From positions 1 to 64,000 of the forward strand of contig NZ_BCWI01000004.1 of NCBI RefSeq assembly GCF_001592125.1: DNA of 64,000 nt, written 5' to 3'. The notes beneath the pieces are model-generated. The model saw only the letters and a list, made by a program, of their open reading frames with translations. It was not told the DNA's origin and did not search any database. The position numbers were made by a program, and so were the translations under genes. Numbering within the stretch: the stretch's first letter is position 1; each line of letters opens with the position of its first letter. Source of the stretch: Microbacterium hominis NBRC 15708 (GTDB lineage Bacteria; Actinomycetota; Actinomycetes; Actinomycetales; Microbacteriaceae). Positions 34,008 to 44,728 of the stretch are shown here, in pieces.

Positions 34008-35740
34008 CCGATCCCGCCGCCGTCGCCGACGTGCGCTCGCCCCTCAGTGACGGCGAGTGGCACCGGCTGCATCCGCTCACGCCCGTCCTGCGCGGAGGGC
34101 TCTTCCTCCTCGTGGTGCTCGGCATCGTCATCACCAACCTCCGCGATCGCATCATCGGGTGGCTGGTCCCGGGTCTCGAAGACTGGGAACGGTACGAGGC
34201 CGACCCGGTGGACTACGTCGTCAGCAACAACCTCGTCCTCCTCGCGCTGCTCGCCGTGCTCGGGGTGCTCCTGCTGCTGCTGGGCGGGTTCTGGCTGTCG
34301 TGGCGCTTCCACACCTTCCGCATCACCGGCGACGACGTCGAGGTGCGCAGCGGCATCCTCTTCCGCACACACCGGCGGGCGCCCCTCGACCGGGTGCAGG
34401 GGGTCAACCTGACGCGCCCGATGGTCGCACGCCTGCTCGGTGCCGCGAAGCTCGAAGTCGTCGGCGCCGGCCTCGACGCGAATGTCAAGCTCGAGTACCT
34501 CTCGACCGCCAACGCCGAGGCGGTGCGGGCGGACATCCTGCGCCTCGCGTCGGGTCGCCAGCTCGCACGCGCCGCGGATGCCGGGGGCCCGGCAGGTCGC
34601 GGCCGCGCCGCCGTGGCGGCCGTCAGCGCCGGACTGACCGGGCTGATCGACGGCGCCGAGCAGCCCGTCGCCGAACCGGCATCCGTCGTGCACATCCCGC
34701 CCGGACGCCTCATCGCCTCCCGGCTGCTGTCGGGATCGACCCTCTGGCTGCTGCTGCTCGCGGCCGCGATCGTGGTGGGGGCCATCGTGGGCACGCCGTG
34801 GGTGCTGTTCACCCTGGTGCCCGCGATCCTCGGTTTCGGGGCGTACTGGTTCCGTACGATCACGCGCGCGCTGCGATACTCGATCGCCCCCACGCCCTCG
34901 GGGGTGCGGATCACGTTCGGGCTGTTCACGACGATCACGGAGACGCTGCCGCCGGGTCGCGTGCACGCGTTCGAGATCCGTCAGCCGCTGCTGTGGCGCG
35001 GTTTCGGGTGGTGGGCCATCCGGGTCAATCGTCTCTCGGGTCGTTCCGCGAACGATGCCCAGTCCCAGCAGTTCGCCGACGTGCTGCCCGTCGGCACCCG
35101 CGATGACGTCGAACGGGTGCTGCGCCTGTTCCTTCCCGGCATCTCGGCCGCGCAGTGGCAGGAACTGGTGGTTCACGGCCTCCTCGGCCCGCACGCCGGC
35201 GATCCGTACGTCACGACCCCGCGGCGCGCCTGGTGGCTGCGGCCGCTCTCGTGGCGGCGCAACGGCGTGCTGCTGACGCCCGATGCGCTGCTGCTGCGCC
35301 GCGGCATGATCTGGCGCTCGCTGATCATCCTCCCGCTGGCGCGCCTGCAGTCGGTGGGCATCTCGCAGGGTCCGCTCGATCGTGCCCGCCGCGTCGCGAA
35401 CCTCACCGGACACACGGTCGCGGGACAGGTCGCGGGATCGGTGGGCATCATCGACCGCGATGACGCCTACGGGCTGTGGCAGCGGATCGCGGCGGCCGTC
35501 ATCGCCGCCGCCGCCACCGACCGCTCCCATCGATGGGACGCCGAGCCGCCGAGGGATGCCGAGCCGGGTGACGGCGCAGCGGGGGATGCTGGAGTGGGGG
35601 ATGCCGGAGCGGGCGATGCCGGCGGGGCCGAGGATGCCGGTGCGCGCGATGCCGCGACGGGCGCCGGTGCGCGCGACCTGCCCGTCAGCGCCGCCGCGGC
35701 GGTCGGACCGGCGGGCGAGGAACGGAGGGAGAACGCGTGA
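34004..35740 (+). CDS. Bacterial PH-domain (bPH2) membrane protein, YdbT-like
   Basis: 578 residues from GTG 34004, overlapping the previous stop. It has paired hydrophobic segments near ~28-45 and 70-95, a bPH2 domain (FHTFRITGDDVEVRSGILFRTHRRAPLDRVQGVN), a second membrane pair (~245-285) with a bPH2 unit (ALRYSIAPTPSGVRITFGLF), and a third bPH2 unit (NGVLLTPDALLLRRGMIWRS, LARLQSVGISQGPLDRARR). This three-unit layout matches YdbT-like proteins. The C-terminal ~75 residues are Asp/Ala/Gly-rich (GDAGVGDAGAGDAGG) and probably disordered. Function is unknown. It couples by overlap to the DUF2520 gene. Confidence 0.85.
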   Translation: MTDPAAVADVRSPLSDGEWHRLHPLTPVLRGGLFLLVVLGIVITNLRDRIIGWLVPGLEDWERYEADPVDYVVSNNLVLLALLAVLGVLLLLLGGFWLSWRFHTFRITGDDVEVRSGILFRTHRRAPLDRVQGVNLTRPMVARLLGAAKLEVVGAGLDANVKLEYLSTANAEAVRADILRLASGRQLARAADAGGPAGRGRAAVAAVSAGLTGLIDGAEQPVAEPASVVHIPPGRLIASRLLSGSTLWLLLLAAAIVVGAIVGTPWVLFTLVPAILGFGAYWFRTITRALRYSIAPTPSGVRITFGLFTTITETLPPGRVHAFEIRQPLLWRGFGWWAIRVNRLSGRSANDAQSQQFADVLPVGTRDDVERVLRLFLPGISAAQWQELVVHGLLGPHAGDPYVTTPRRAWWLRPLSWRRNGVLLTPDALLLRRGMIWRSLIILPLARLQSVGISQGPLDRARRVANLTGHTVAGQVAGSVGIIDRDDAYGLWQRIAAAVIAAAATDRSHRWDAEPPRDAEPGDGAAGDAGVGDAGAGDAGGAEDAGARDAATGAGARDLPVSAAAAVGPAGEERRENA

Positions 35741-36426
35741 CAGGCGCGAGCAGGCTGGGTGTCGGGATCATCGGCGCAGGGAAGGTCGGACCGGTCATCG
35801 GTGCGGCGCTGGCCGGAGCCGGCCATGCACTCGTCGGGATCACGGCGGGGTCGGACCGCGACCGCGTCGAAGCGGTGCTGCCCGGCGTTCCCGTGCTGGA
35901 TCCCGACGAGATCGTGCGCCGCAGCGAGCTGGTCGTGCTGGCGGTGCCGCACGATGAGCTCCCCGGTCTCGTGTCGGGGCTCGCCGAGCTCGAGCGCTGG
36001 CAGATCGGCCAGCTCGTCCTGCACACCGACCCGGTGTGGGGCACCGACGTGCTCGCTCCCGCCGCGCGCCGGGGCGCCATCCCGCTCGCCGTGCACCCGG
36101 CGGTCACCTTCACCGGCACCTCGATGGACCTGCGGCTGCTGCACGACGCGTTCGCGGCGGTCACCGCGCCGGCCGCCGTGCTGCCGATCGCGCAGGCCCT
36201 CGCCGTGGAGCTCGGATGCGAGCCCGTCGTCGTCGCCGAAGCGGACCGGGCGGCATACGGCGAGGCGATCGCGACGGCGACCGAGTTCTCGGCATCCGTC
36301 GTGCGGCAGGCGACGTCGCTGCTGCGGACGGCGGGCATCGAGGAGCCCGGGCGGTACCTGTCGATGCTCGTCCACTCGGCGGTCGACCGCGCCCTCCAGG
36401 ACGGTTCGCCGGTCATCGACGTCTGA
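35737..36426 (+). CDS. Rossmann-fold and DUF2520 domain protein
   Basis: 229 residues from GTG 35737. The N-terminal Rossmann domain has [17 protein letters not shown] and continues through [10 protein letters not shown], as in NADP-binding pyrroline-carboxylate-reductase-like proteins. The C-terminal helical half ([37 protein letters not shown]) is DUF2520. In many actinobacteria this gene precedes panC or other pantothenate genes, but here the next gene is lysS. Substrate unknown. Confidence 0.82.
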   Translation: MTGASRLGVGIIGAGKVGPVIGAALAGAGHALVGITAGSDRDRVEAVLPGVPVLDPDEIVRRSELVVLAVPHDELPGLVSGLAELERWQIGQLVLHTDPVWGTDVLAPAARRGAIPLAVHPAVTFTGTSMDLRLLHDAFAAVTAPAAVLPIAQALAVELGCEPVVVAEADRAAYGEAIATATEFSASVVRQATSLLRTAGIEEPGRYLSMLVHSAVDRALQDGSPVIDV

Positions 36427-36518
36427 CGCGGCCGGGTCTTCCCGGAGCCGCGGCCTCCCGGGGGATGAGGAGTGCGCTCTCGGTAGACTGGAACGTCGAT
36501 TCCGAGGAGCCCCGCACC

Positions 36519-38069
<1,551 letters not shown>

Positions 38070-38089
38070 GGGCGCGGGGCGTTTCGACT

Positions 38090-38228
38090 CGGCCTTCGGC
38101 CTCGCTCAACGACCGGGGGTGGGTGCGGAGCGTTTCGACTCGGCCTTCGGCCTCGCTCAACGGCCGGGGGTGGGGGTGGGGCGGAGCCCCGGTCGTTGAG
38201 CGAGGAGCGCAGCGACGAGTCGAAACGC
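38090..38228. repeat. Three dispersed-repeat copies between lysS and the IclR gene
   Basis: Two direct copies (~38090-38118, ~38131-38166; CGGCCTTCGGCCTCGC variant with an internal palindrome) and one inverted copy (~38187-38228) fill the gap between convergent genes and can fold into a long hairpin, perhaps replacing a terminator. Confidence 0.85.
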
Positions 38229-38233
38229 GGTGA

Positions 38234-38998
38234 TCAGATCCCGGACCCCGGTCGCGGGGGCCAGCCGGGCGCACCGAGATCGCGCGAGATCGCCTGCGCC
38301 GCGTCGCGCAGCTCCTTGAGCACCGGAGCATCCAGCGCGGACGCGGGCGCGGGGAACACGACCCCGAGCGCGGCGACCACGACACCGTCCTCCCCGGCGA
38401 CCGGGACCGCGATCGACGCATCCCCGATCACCGCCTCCTCGTCCTCGGTGGCGAGGGCCCGGTCGCGCACGCCGGCGAGCTGGTCGCGCAGCGCGTCGCC
38501 GTCGGTGACGGTGTCGCCGGTGAGGTCCGCCAGATCGCGGGTGAGAACGTCCGCGCGGAACGCGTCGTCGTAGGCGAGCAGGACCTTCCCGAGCGCGGAC
38601 GCATGGGCGGGCAGGGTGATGCCGGTCTCGGGCATCTGCTCGGTGCCGTCGGGACGCCGGTCGTGATGGATGACGAGGACGTCGGTGTTGTGCGCGACCC
38701 CGAGGCGCGAGGCGAGTCCGGTGCGGTGCGACAGATCGTGCATACGGCGCAGCGACCGACCGCGCACGTCGAGGGTGTCGAGGTACACGCTCGACAGGGT
38801 GAGCAGCGCCGGGCCGAGCGCGTAGCGGCTGCCACGCGTCTCCTGCACGACCAGGCCGTGCTCCTGCAGCGACTTCACGAGGCCGTGCACCGTCGACGGC
38901 GGTAGCTCGAGCGCGGCGGCGAGCTCGCTGATGCCGAGACGCCGCGCGCCCTGCAGCAGAGAGAGGATGCGCGCGGCGCGGTCGATGGACTGGATCAT
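38234..38998 (-). CDS. IclR-family transcriptional regulator, probable regulator of the dha operon
   Basis: 254 residues. The N-terminal winged helix-turn-helix (ILSLLQGARRLGISELAAALELPPSTVHGLVKSL) is followed by the IclR effector domain (LRRMHDLSHRTGLASRL, LPAHASALGKVLLA, SIAVPVAGEDGVVVAALGV). IclR proteins bind operators as dimers or tetramers and respond to small carbon compounds. It is divergent from dhaK across 209 bases containing a clear promoter with an overlapping inverted repeat, so it probably represses dhaKLM in response to dihydroxyacetone or a related triose. That assignment is by position. Confidence 0.87.
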   Translation of the reverse strand: MIQSIDRAARILSLLQGARRLGISELAAALELPPSTVHGLVKSLQEHGLVVQETRGSRYALGPALLTLSSVYLDTLDVRGRSLRRMHDLSHRTGLASRLGVAHNTDVLVIHHDRRPDGTEQMPETGITLPAHASALGKVLLAYDDAFRADVLTRDLADLTGDTVTDGDALRDQLAGVRDRALATEDEEAVIGDASIAVPVAGEDGVVVAALGVVFPAPASALDAPVLKELRDAAQAISRDLGAPGWPPRPGSGI

Positions 38999-39041
38999 CC
39001 CGAGGCCTTTCGCGCGCGGACGGTGGACGTCACACTACCTC

Positions 39042-39070
39042 TTGACAGGGGTGCAGATGGGGAAGATATT
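39042..39070 (+). promoter_or_regulatory. Strong sigma-70-type promoter of dhaKLM
   Basis: Consensus -35 TTGACA (39042-39047) and -10 GATATT (39065-39070) are separated by exactly 17 bases, the best-matching promoter in the window. Transcription toward dhaK would leave a leader of about 130 bases. Confidence 0.8.
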
Positions 39071-39103
39071 CGACATAGACGAATCGCAGTCGATCATGTC
39101 GAA
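39068..39103. promoter_or_regulatory. Candidate operator for the IclR regulator
   Basis: ATTCG (39068-39072) and CGAAT (39080-39084) form an inner inverted repeat. TTCGACAT (39069-39076) and ATGTCGAA (39096-39103) form a perfect 8-bp outer repeat. The sites overlap the -10 and start point of the dhaK promoter, where binding would block transcription. Confidence 0.6.
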
Positions 39104-39207
39104 AACTCCACGGCGCAGCCGCGGCCCCGTGACGCACCGCGAAGAAGCCAGTGAAGAACCCGAGCCAAGAACTCGAGCGAAGAACTCAGCGAAGAGGAGA
39201 ACCGCGC

Positions 39208-40200
39208 ATGAAGAAGCTCATCAACTCGGCCGAAGCGGTGCTGGCCGACGCCCTGCGCGGCGTCGCGGCCGCGCATCCCGAGCTCACGGTCGATCATGAC
39301 AACCGCGTCGTGATCAGCAACGCTCCGCGAGAGGGACGTGTCGGCCTCATCTCGGGGGGCGGCTCGGGTCACGAACCGCTGCACAGCGGGTTCGTCGGTG
39401 CGGGCATGCTGGATGCCGCCTGTGCCGGCGAAGTGTTCACCTCGCCGACGCCCGACCAGATGCTCGCCGCCGCGCAGGCCGTCGACTCCGGCGCCGGCGT
39501 CCTGTTCATCGTCAAGAACTACACGGGCGACGTGCTCAACTTCGAGATGGCGGCCGAGCTGGCCGCCGACGAGGGCATCGCCTCGGAATCCGTCATCGTC
39601 GCCGACGACGTCGCCGTCAAGGACTCGACCTGGACGGCCGGGCGTCGCGGCGTCGGCACGACGCTGCTCGTCGAGAAGATCGCCGGAGCCGCGGCCGCGG
39701 AGGGCAAGAGCCTTGCGGAGGTGAAGGCGGTCGCCGAGCACGTCGCGTCGCAGGGGCGGTCGATGGGGGTGGCGCTCACCAGCTGCACGGTCCCGGCCGT
39801 CGGGCATCCCAGCTTCGATCTGCCCGACGACGAGATGGAGATGGGTGTCGGCATCCACGGCGAACCCGGGCGCACCCGCGTGCCCCTCGCGCCGGCGCGC
39901 GATATCGCGGGCGAGCTCGTCGAGGCGATCGCCGGCGATCTGGACTTCACCGGGGCTCCCGTGATCGCTCTGCTGACCGGGCTGGGCGGCACTCCTCTCA
40001 TCGAGCTGTACGTGATCTACGCCGACATCGCCGACGCGCTGGCCGCCAAGGGCATCACCGTCGCGCGGAGCCTCGTCGGCGATTACGTCACGAGCCTCGA
40101 CATGGCGGGATGCTCGCTGACCCTCCTGCGCGCCGACGACGAGGTGCTGCGCCTCTGGGATGCTCCCGTCGAGACGAGCGCGCTGCGGTGGGGGCGCTGA
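39208..40200 (+). CDS. dhaK: Dihydroxyacetone kinase subunit DhaK
   Basis: 330 residues. It binds dihydroxyacetone covalently through a histidine as a hemiaminal. LISGGGSGHEPLHSGFVG forms the substrate pocket, and MGVGIHGEPG carries the binding His at ~217. Start ATG 39208 has GAGGAGA ahead. Together with DhaL and DhaM it forms the phosphoenolpyruvate-dependent kinase producing dihydroxyacetone phosphate. First gene of the operon. Confidence 0.95.
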   Translation: MKKLINSAEAVLADALRGVAAAHPELTVDHDNRVVISNAPREGRVGLISGGGSGHEPLHSGFVGAGMLDAACAGEVFTSPTPDQMLAAAQAVDSGAGVLFIVKNYTGDVLNFEMAAELAADEGIASESVIVADDVAVKDSTWTAGRRGVGTTLLVEKIAGAAAAEGKSLAEVKAVAEHVASQGRSMGVALTSCTVPAVGHPSFDLPDDEMEMGVGIHGEPGRTRVPLAPARDIAGELVEAIAGDLDFTGAPVIALLTGLGGTPLIELYVIYADIADALAAKGITVARSLVGDYVTSLDMAGCSLTLLRADDEVLRLWDAPVETSALRWGR

Positions 40201-40201
40201 G

Positions 40202-40864
40202 ATGACGGATGCGGCGACGACCGACGCGGTGACGCTCGAGATCCTCGACCGGTGGGTGCGTCTCGGCGCCGCCCGGCTGGACGCCGAGGCCGACCGGCTC
40301 ACCGCGCTCGACTCGGCGATCGGTGACGCGGACCACGGCACGAACATGCATCGCGGCTTCACGGCGATCGTCGCGAAACTGGATGCGACGCCGCCGCAGA
40401 CGGTGCCGGAGTTCTTCAAGGCCGTGGGTATGACCCTCGTCAGCAAGGTCGGCGGAGCGAGCGGGTCGCTGTACGGAACGCTGTTCCTCGACATGGGGAA
40501 GAACGCGCCCGACGGCACGTCGCTGTCGGCAGTCGAATGGGCTCACGCCCTGTCCGCAGGTGTCGCCGCCGTCGTGGCGCGCGGGCACGCGCAGCCCGGC
40601 GACAAGACGATGATCGATGCGTTCGGCCCCGCCCTGGAGGCGCTCGACAGCGCTCTCGCCGGCGGTGCGACGCTGGCCGCGGCGGCGGGAGCAGCAGCCG
40701 ACGCCGCCGAGCGCGGCAGCGCCGACACCGAGCCGCTCGTCGCACGCAAGGGGCGCGCCTCGTATCTCGGGGAGCGCAGCGTCGGTCACATCGACCCCGG
40801 CTCGGCCTCGACCGCTCTGCTGCTGAGGGCGTTCGCCGACGCGCTCGCCGGGGAGGCGGCGTGA
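40202..40864 (+). CDS. dhaL: Dihydroxyacetone kinase ADP-binding subunit DhaL
   Basis: 220 residues. It carries a tightly bound ADP that is rephosphorylated by DhaM and passes phosphate to DHA. Mg/ADP-ligand motif IGDADHGTNMHRG (usual GDGDHG, with A for G), then KVGGASGSLYGT and the C-terminal KGRASYLGERSVGHIDPGS are typical. ATG 40202 follows the dhaK stop by one base; the stop overlaps dhaM. Confidence 0.95.
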   Translation: MTDAATTDAVTLEILDRWVRLGAARLDAEADRLTALDSAIGDADHGTNMHRGFTAIVAKLDATPPQTVPEFFKAVGMTLVSKVGGASGSLYGTLFLDMGKNAPDGTSLSAVEWAHALSAGVAAVVARGHAQPGDKTMIDAFGPALEALDSALAGGATLAAAAGAAADAAERGSADTEPLVARKGRASYLGERSVGHIDPGSASTALLLRAFADALAGEAA

Positions 40865-41613
40865 TCGGGTTCGTCATCGTCTCGCACAGCGAGCCCCTCG
40901 CGCACGCCGCCGTCGACCTCGCGATGCAGATGGTCCACGGTGCGGCCCCGCCGGTGCGGGTCGCCTCGGGCGCCGACGGCGGATTCGGCACGGACGCTGC
41001 GGCCATCGCCGACGCCGTCGATGCGTTGGCCGACTCCGACGGCGTGGTGATCATCACCGACCTCGGCTCCGCGGTGATCAGTTCCGAGCTGGCTCTCGAC
41101 CTGCGCACGAGCACGGTGCCGGTGCGCATCAGCGACGGTCCCTTCGTGGAGGGCATCACCGCAGGGATGGTGCGTGCGGCCACCGGCGGCAGCCTCGACG
41201 ACGTGGCACACGAGGCCGCCGCCGCGCTCGCGGCCAAGCAGCCGCAGGGATCGCCGGCATCCCGCGGCGCGTCCAACCCCGGCGCCCTCACCCCGGTCGC
41301 CCCCGACGGCGCGTCGACGCCGGATGCCTCCGTCGACGCGCTGCTGCGAAACCCGATGGGGCTGCACTCGCGGCCGGCGGCCATGGTCGTCAAAGCCGCC
41401 GGCGGGTTCGATGCGGACGTCGCGATCGCCGATGTCACGACGGGTGCCGGCCCCGCTTCCGCCGCCAGCCTGATCGGTCTGCTGACCCTGGGGGCGTCGG
41501 AGGGCGACACCGTGCGCATCACCGCGATCGGGGCGGAGGCCGCCGCGGCCGTCGATGCCATCCGCCGACTCGTCGACGACGGGTTCGGCGAGCTCGCTGC
41601 CGCGCCGGCCTGA
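40861..41613 (+). CDS. dhaM: DhaM phosphotransferase fused to HPr
   Basis: 250 residues from GTG 40861. Residues 1-~125 are the DhaM EIIA-mannose-like domain with phosphorylated His9 (GFVIVSHSEPLA) and GVVIITDLGSA. After an Ala/Pro linker a complete HPr domain follows, with NPMGLHSRPAAMV and its active His at 169. Phosphate thus runs PEP - Enzyme I (not in this window) - HPr domain - DhaM domain - DhaL-ADP. The E. coli protein has an additional EI-like domain that is absent here. It shows this is a PTS-type, not ATP-type, DHA kinase. The stop lies three bases from the convergent DUF4192 stop. Confidence 0.93.
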   Translation: MIGFVIVSHSEPLAHAAVDLAMQMVHGAAPPVRVASGADGGFGTDAAAIADAVDALADSDGVVIITDLGSAVISSELALDLRTSTVPVRISDGPFVEGITAGMVRAATGGSLDDVAHEAAAALAAKQPQGSPASRGASNPGALTPVAPDGASTPDASVDALLRNPMGLHSRPAAMVVKAAGGFDADVAIADVTTGAGPASAASLIGLLTLGASEGDTVRITAIGAEAAAAVDAIRRLVDDGFGELAAAPA

Positions 41614-41616
41614 CGA

Positions 41617-42786
41617 CTACCGCGCACGGAACGCCCAGTCGGGCAGATGGCCCGCGGTGACGAAAGAGCCGACGATCTCCGCGAGCCCGTGCCGCGGCTC
41701 AGCGTGCAGCGCCTGCCGGATATACGCCTCCGCGTGCGTCGAGCGGCCGCGGGCCCACGCGATCCAGCCGCACACCGCAAGAGCCCCCGCGCGCCGCTTC
41801 TTCGGCATGACCGCCGCCACCGCCCGCGCCAGGCGCAGCGCCGTGTCGAGGCGTACGGGGTCCGGGCGGGGTCCGTCGCCCCACATCACCTCCGCGAGGT
41901 CGCTCGGGTACTCCTCGCCGTCCTCCCAGCGCCGTTGCGCCTCCATCGCCGCGTCGCCGCCGTCGACGTCGCTCGCCCACTGGACCAGCGCGACATCGCG
42001 CAGCGCGGGACGTGCGAAGCACCAGCCGAGCATCGCGGCATCCATCGGTGCGAGATCCTCGGCGTTCCACGACAGTGCGCGTTCGAACAGGGCCGGCAGG
42101 TCGTCGAGCGCGCACGCCGCCTGCAGTGCGGCGGGGTCGATGCGGGAGGGAGCGGATCCGCTCACCCGAGGGATGCCGCAGAGGGTCTCGAGGGCCGCGT
42201 CGAGCGAGCGCAGCGCCTGCCCGACGGCGCGTCGCCGGGTGGCGCCGGGGAGGGGCAGCCGCGCTCCCGCGGCCTGATCCGCGGCGAGCGGACCGTCGAC
42301 GGTCTCCGCGGGCAGGTCGTCGCGCGGCGCGATGGCGGCCAGCGGGTGACCGCCGGGCGGCAGGTCGTCGGCCCGCGCCGAACCCCAGCCGTTCGCCGCG
42401 ACGATCAACGTATCGCCGACCGGGAGTCCGCAGTCGTCGGCGCGGTTCAGGAGCGCATCGACGACCGGACGGTGCGGCAGCGCACCCGTGGATCGCGCGC
42501 CGCCGCCGGCCGCCGCCCCGTCCGCGGCATCCGCGCTGATCTCGGCATCCGTGTAGACGACGATCATCACGGTCTCCACCTCGGCGATGCGGCAGGCCAT
42601 GCCGATGATGCTGGCCGCGGCGCCGGCGGCCGCCTCCTCGGACGGAAGATCGACGCGCAGGACGCCGAGGCTCCGCCCCTGCGCCAGCGGAACGACGACG
42701 ACGCTGTCGTGCGGTGTGCACCCCAGCATGTGCGGGAGGACGGACAGGAACTGTGCCGCGTCGGCGGCCCGGACGATCGTGGACAT
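41617..42786 (-). CDS. DUF4192 protein
   Basis: 389 residues. The N-terminus AAQFLSVLPHMLGCTPHDSVVVVPL is the typical start of the actinobacterial DUF4192 family, followed by VMIVVYTDAEI and HRPVVDALLNRADDCGL. The C-terminal half is helical with a TPR-like stretch (ALAVCGWIAWARGRSTHAEAYIRQAL). Cytoplasmic; function unknown. Single gene, convergent with dhaM with no room for a hairpin terminator between them. Confidence 0.85.
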   Translation of the reverse strand: MSTIVRAADAAQFLSVLPHMLGCTPHDSVVVVPLAQGRSLGVLRVDLPSEEAAAGAAASIIGMACRIAEVETVMIVVYTDAEISADAADGAAAGGGARSTGALPHRPVVDALLNRADDCGLPVGDTLIVAANGWGSARADDLPPGGHPLAAIAPRDDLPAETVDGPLAADQAAGARLPLPGATRRRAVGQALRSLDAALETLCGIPRVSGSAPSRIDPAALQAACALDDLPALFERALSWNAEDLAPMDAAMLGWCFARPALRDVALVQWASDVDGGDAAMEAQRRWEDGEEYPSDLAEVMWGDGPRPDPVRLDTALRLARAVAAVMPKKRRAGALAVCGWIAWARGRSTHAEAYIRQALHAEPRHGLAEIVGSFVTAGHLPDWAFRAR

Positions 42787-42890
42787 GCGGCGAGTCTGAT
42801 CGGCGGGCGAGGTCGCAGGGCGGCGCGGACGTCACCCGTGGACAACCTCCGCGGACGTCGGTGCTGGGGAGGAGACGGCGACCACGCGCG

Positions 42891-42896
42891 TACGAT
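42891..42896 (+). promoter_or_regulatory. -10 element TACGAT of the small membrane protein gene
   Basis: TACGAT ends 7 bases before ATG 42904, implying a very short or absent leader. Confidence 0.5.
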
Positions 42897-42903
42897 GGAG
42901 GGC

Positions 42904-43143
42904 ATGGACTCGTACTGGACCGCCGTCGCGTGGTCGCTCCTGCCGACCGTCGTCGTGCTGGGGCTGTTCGTGTTCGTCCTGCGCTCGATCCTGCGGATGG
43001 ATCGCACCGAGCGTCGCGTCTACACCGAGGTCGAGAACGAAGAGCGCGCCAAGCGCGGATTGCCGCCCGTCGGCGCGGGCGAGGAGGCGCGCGTCGCGGC
43101 ATCCCCGGCGGGCGCGACCGCCGACGCGCCGCCGACGACCTGA
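42904..43143 (+). CDS. Small single-pass membrane protein
   Basis: 79 residues: one membrane helix (AVAWSLLPTVVVLGLFVFVL, ~7-27), then a charged cytoplasmic stretch (ILRMDRTERRVYTEVENEERAKRGLPP) and an Ala/Pro tail. I recognise this layout from small proteins upstream of cardiolipin synthase genes in Microbacteriaceae but know no function. It is 50 bases ahead of cls. Confidence 0.75.
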   Translation: MDSYWTAVAWSLLPTVVVLGLFVFVLRSILRMDRTERRVYTEVENEERAKRGLPPVGAGEEARVAASPAGATADAPPTT

Positions 43144-43193
43144 GTCGGAGATAGTCGCTACGCTGGGCGGAGTCCGACAGCGGGGAGAGCGAC

Positions 43194-44654
43194 GTGGACC
43201 AGACCGGATGGACCCTCGCCTGGGTGATCCTGGTCTTCGTGACCGATGTGACGGTCCGCATCCTCGCGGTGATCATCGTCCCGCGCAACCGTCGCCCGAC
43301 CGCGGCCATGGCGTGGCTGCTCGCCATCTACTTCATCCCGCTGATCGGCGTCTTCCTCTTCTTGATGATCGGCAATCCGCGCCTGCCGCGCAAGCGCCGC
43401 AAGAAGCAGCAGCAGATCAACGACTACATCCGCACCACCAGCCACGGGCTCGACCTCGGCACGCTGCGCCCCGACCCGCCGCTCTGGTTCGCTCAGCTCG
43501 TACGGCTCAACCGCAACCTCGGGGCGATGCCGCTCTCGGGTGAGAACGACGCGACGCTCATCTCCGGATACGAGGAGAGCATCGAGGAGATGGCCGCCGC
43601 CGTCCGCGAGGCGACGAGCTACGTGCACGTCGAGTTCTACATCCTGCAGTGCGACGCCACCACCGAGGTCTTCTTCGACGCCCTCGAGGACGCCATCGAG
43701 CGGGGCGTGGTGGTGCGGGTGCTGCTGGACCACTGGGCCAACCGGGGCAAGCCCTTCTACGCCGAGACCTGTCGCCGGCTCGACGCCATGGGTGCGACGT
43801 GGCACCTGATGCTGCCGGTGCAGCCGCTGCGCGGCAAGTACCAGCGGCCCGATCTGCGCAACCACCGCAAGCTCCTCGTCGTCGACGGGCACACCGCCTT
43901 CATGGGCTCGCAGAACGTCACCGACTCCACCTACAACCTCCGCAAGAACATCAAGCGCGGCCTGCACTGGGTCGACATGATGGCGCGACTGGACGGGCCG
44001 GTCGTGGCATCCGTCAACGCCGTCTTCCTGAGCGATTGGTACAGCGAGACGGATGAGATCGTCGAAGGGATCGAGCTCTTCGACGTGCGCACCGGCGGCG
44101 GAGACCTCGACTGCCAGGTCATCCCGTCTGGCCCGGGATTCGAGTTCCAGAACAACCTCAAGCTGTTCATGACGCTGCTCTTCGCCGCGCGCGAGAAGAT
44201 CATCATCGTCTCGCCCTACTTCGTGCCCGACGAAGGACTGCTGCTCGCGATCCAGACGGCGTGCCAGCGGGGCGTCCACGTCGAGCTGTTCGTCTCGGAA
44301 GAGGGCGACCAGGCGATGGTCTACCACGCGCAGCGCAGCTACTACGAGGCCCTGCTGCGCGGGGGAGTGAAGATCTGGATGTACGAGAAGCCGTTCATCC
44401 TCCACTCCAAGTCGATGTCGATCGACGACGAGGTCGCCGTCATCGGGTCGAGCAACATGGACATGCGCAGCTTCGGCCTCAACCTGGAGATCTCGCTGCT
44501 CGTGCGCGGCGAGGACTTCGTCGGCCAGCTGCGCGCCGTCGAGGACGAGTACCGCGCGCTCAGCCGCGAACTGACGCTCGACGAGTGGATGAAGCAGCCG
44601 CTGCGCTCGACGGTGCTCGACAACCTCGCGCGCCTCACCTCCGCCCTGCAGTGA
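43194..44654 (+). CDS. cls: Cardiolipin synthase
   Basis: 486 residues from GTG 43194 (GGGGAGAG ahead). Two N-terminal membrane segments (~8-30, 38-60) are followed by two phospholipase-D HKD motifs: NHRKLLVVDG (~222) and HSKSMSIDDEVAVIGSSNMD (~403). It joins two phosphatidylglycerol molecules to cardiolipin plus glycerol at the membrane. Length and layout match bacterial ClsA-type enzymes. Confidence 0.94.
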   Translation: MDQTGWTLAWVILVFVTDVTVRILAVIIVPRNRRPTAAMAWLLAIYFIPLIGVFLFLMIGNPRLPRKRRKKQQQINDYIRTTSHGLDLGTLRPDPPLWFAQLVRLNRNLGAMPLSGENDATLISGYEESIEEMAAAVREATSYVHVEFYILQCDATTEVFFDALEDAIERGVVVRVLLDHWANRGKPFYAETCRRLDAMGATWHLMLPVQPLRGKYQRPDLRNHRKLLVVDGHTAFMGSQNVTDSTYNLRKNIKRGLHWVDMMARLDGPVVASVNAVFLSDWYSETDEIVEGIELFDVRTGGGDLDCQVIPSGPGFEFQNNLKLFMTLLFAAREKIIIVSPYFVPDEGLLLAIQTACQRGVHVELFVSEEGDQAMVYHAQRSYYEALLRGGVKIWMYEKPFILHSKSMSIDDEVAVIGSSNMDMRSFGLNLEISLLVRGEDFVGQLRAVEDEYRALSRELTLDEWMKQPLRSTVLDNLARLTSALQ

Positions 44655-44728
44655 GGCGCGCGGCAGTCGTTATCCGGTCGTGACCGCCCTCACGGGACGG
44701 GTTCAGAACGCTCCGCCAGGATGGTGCC

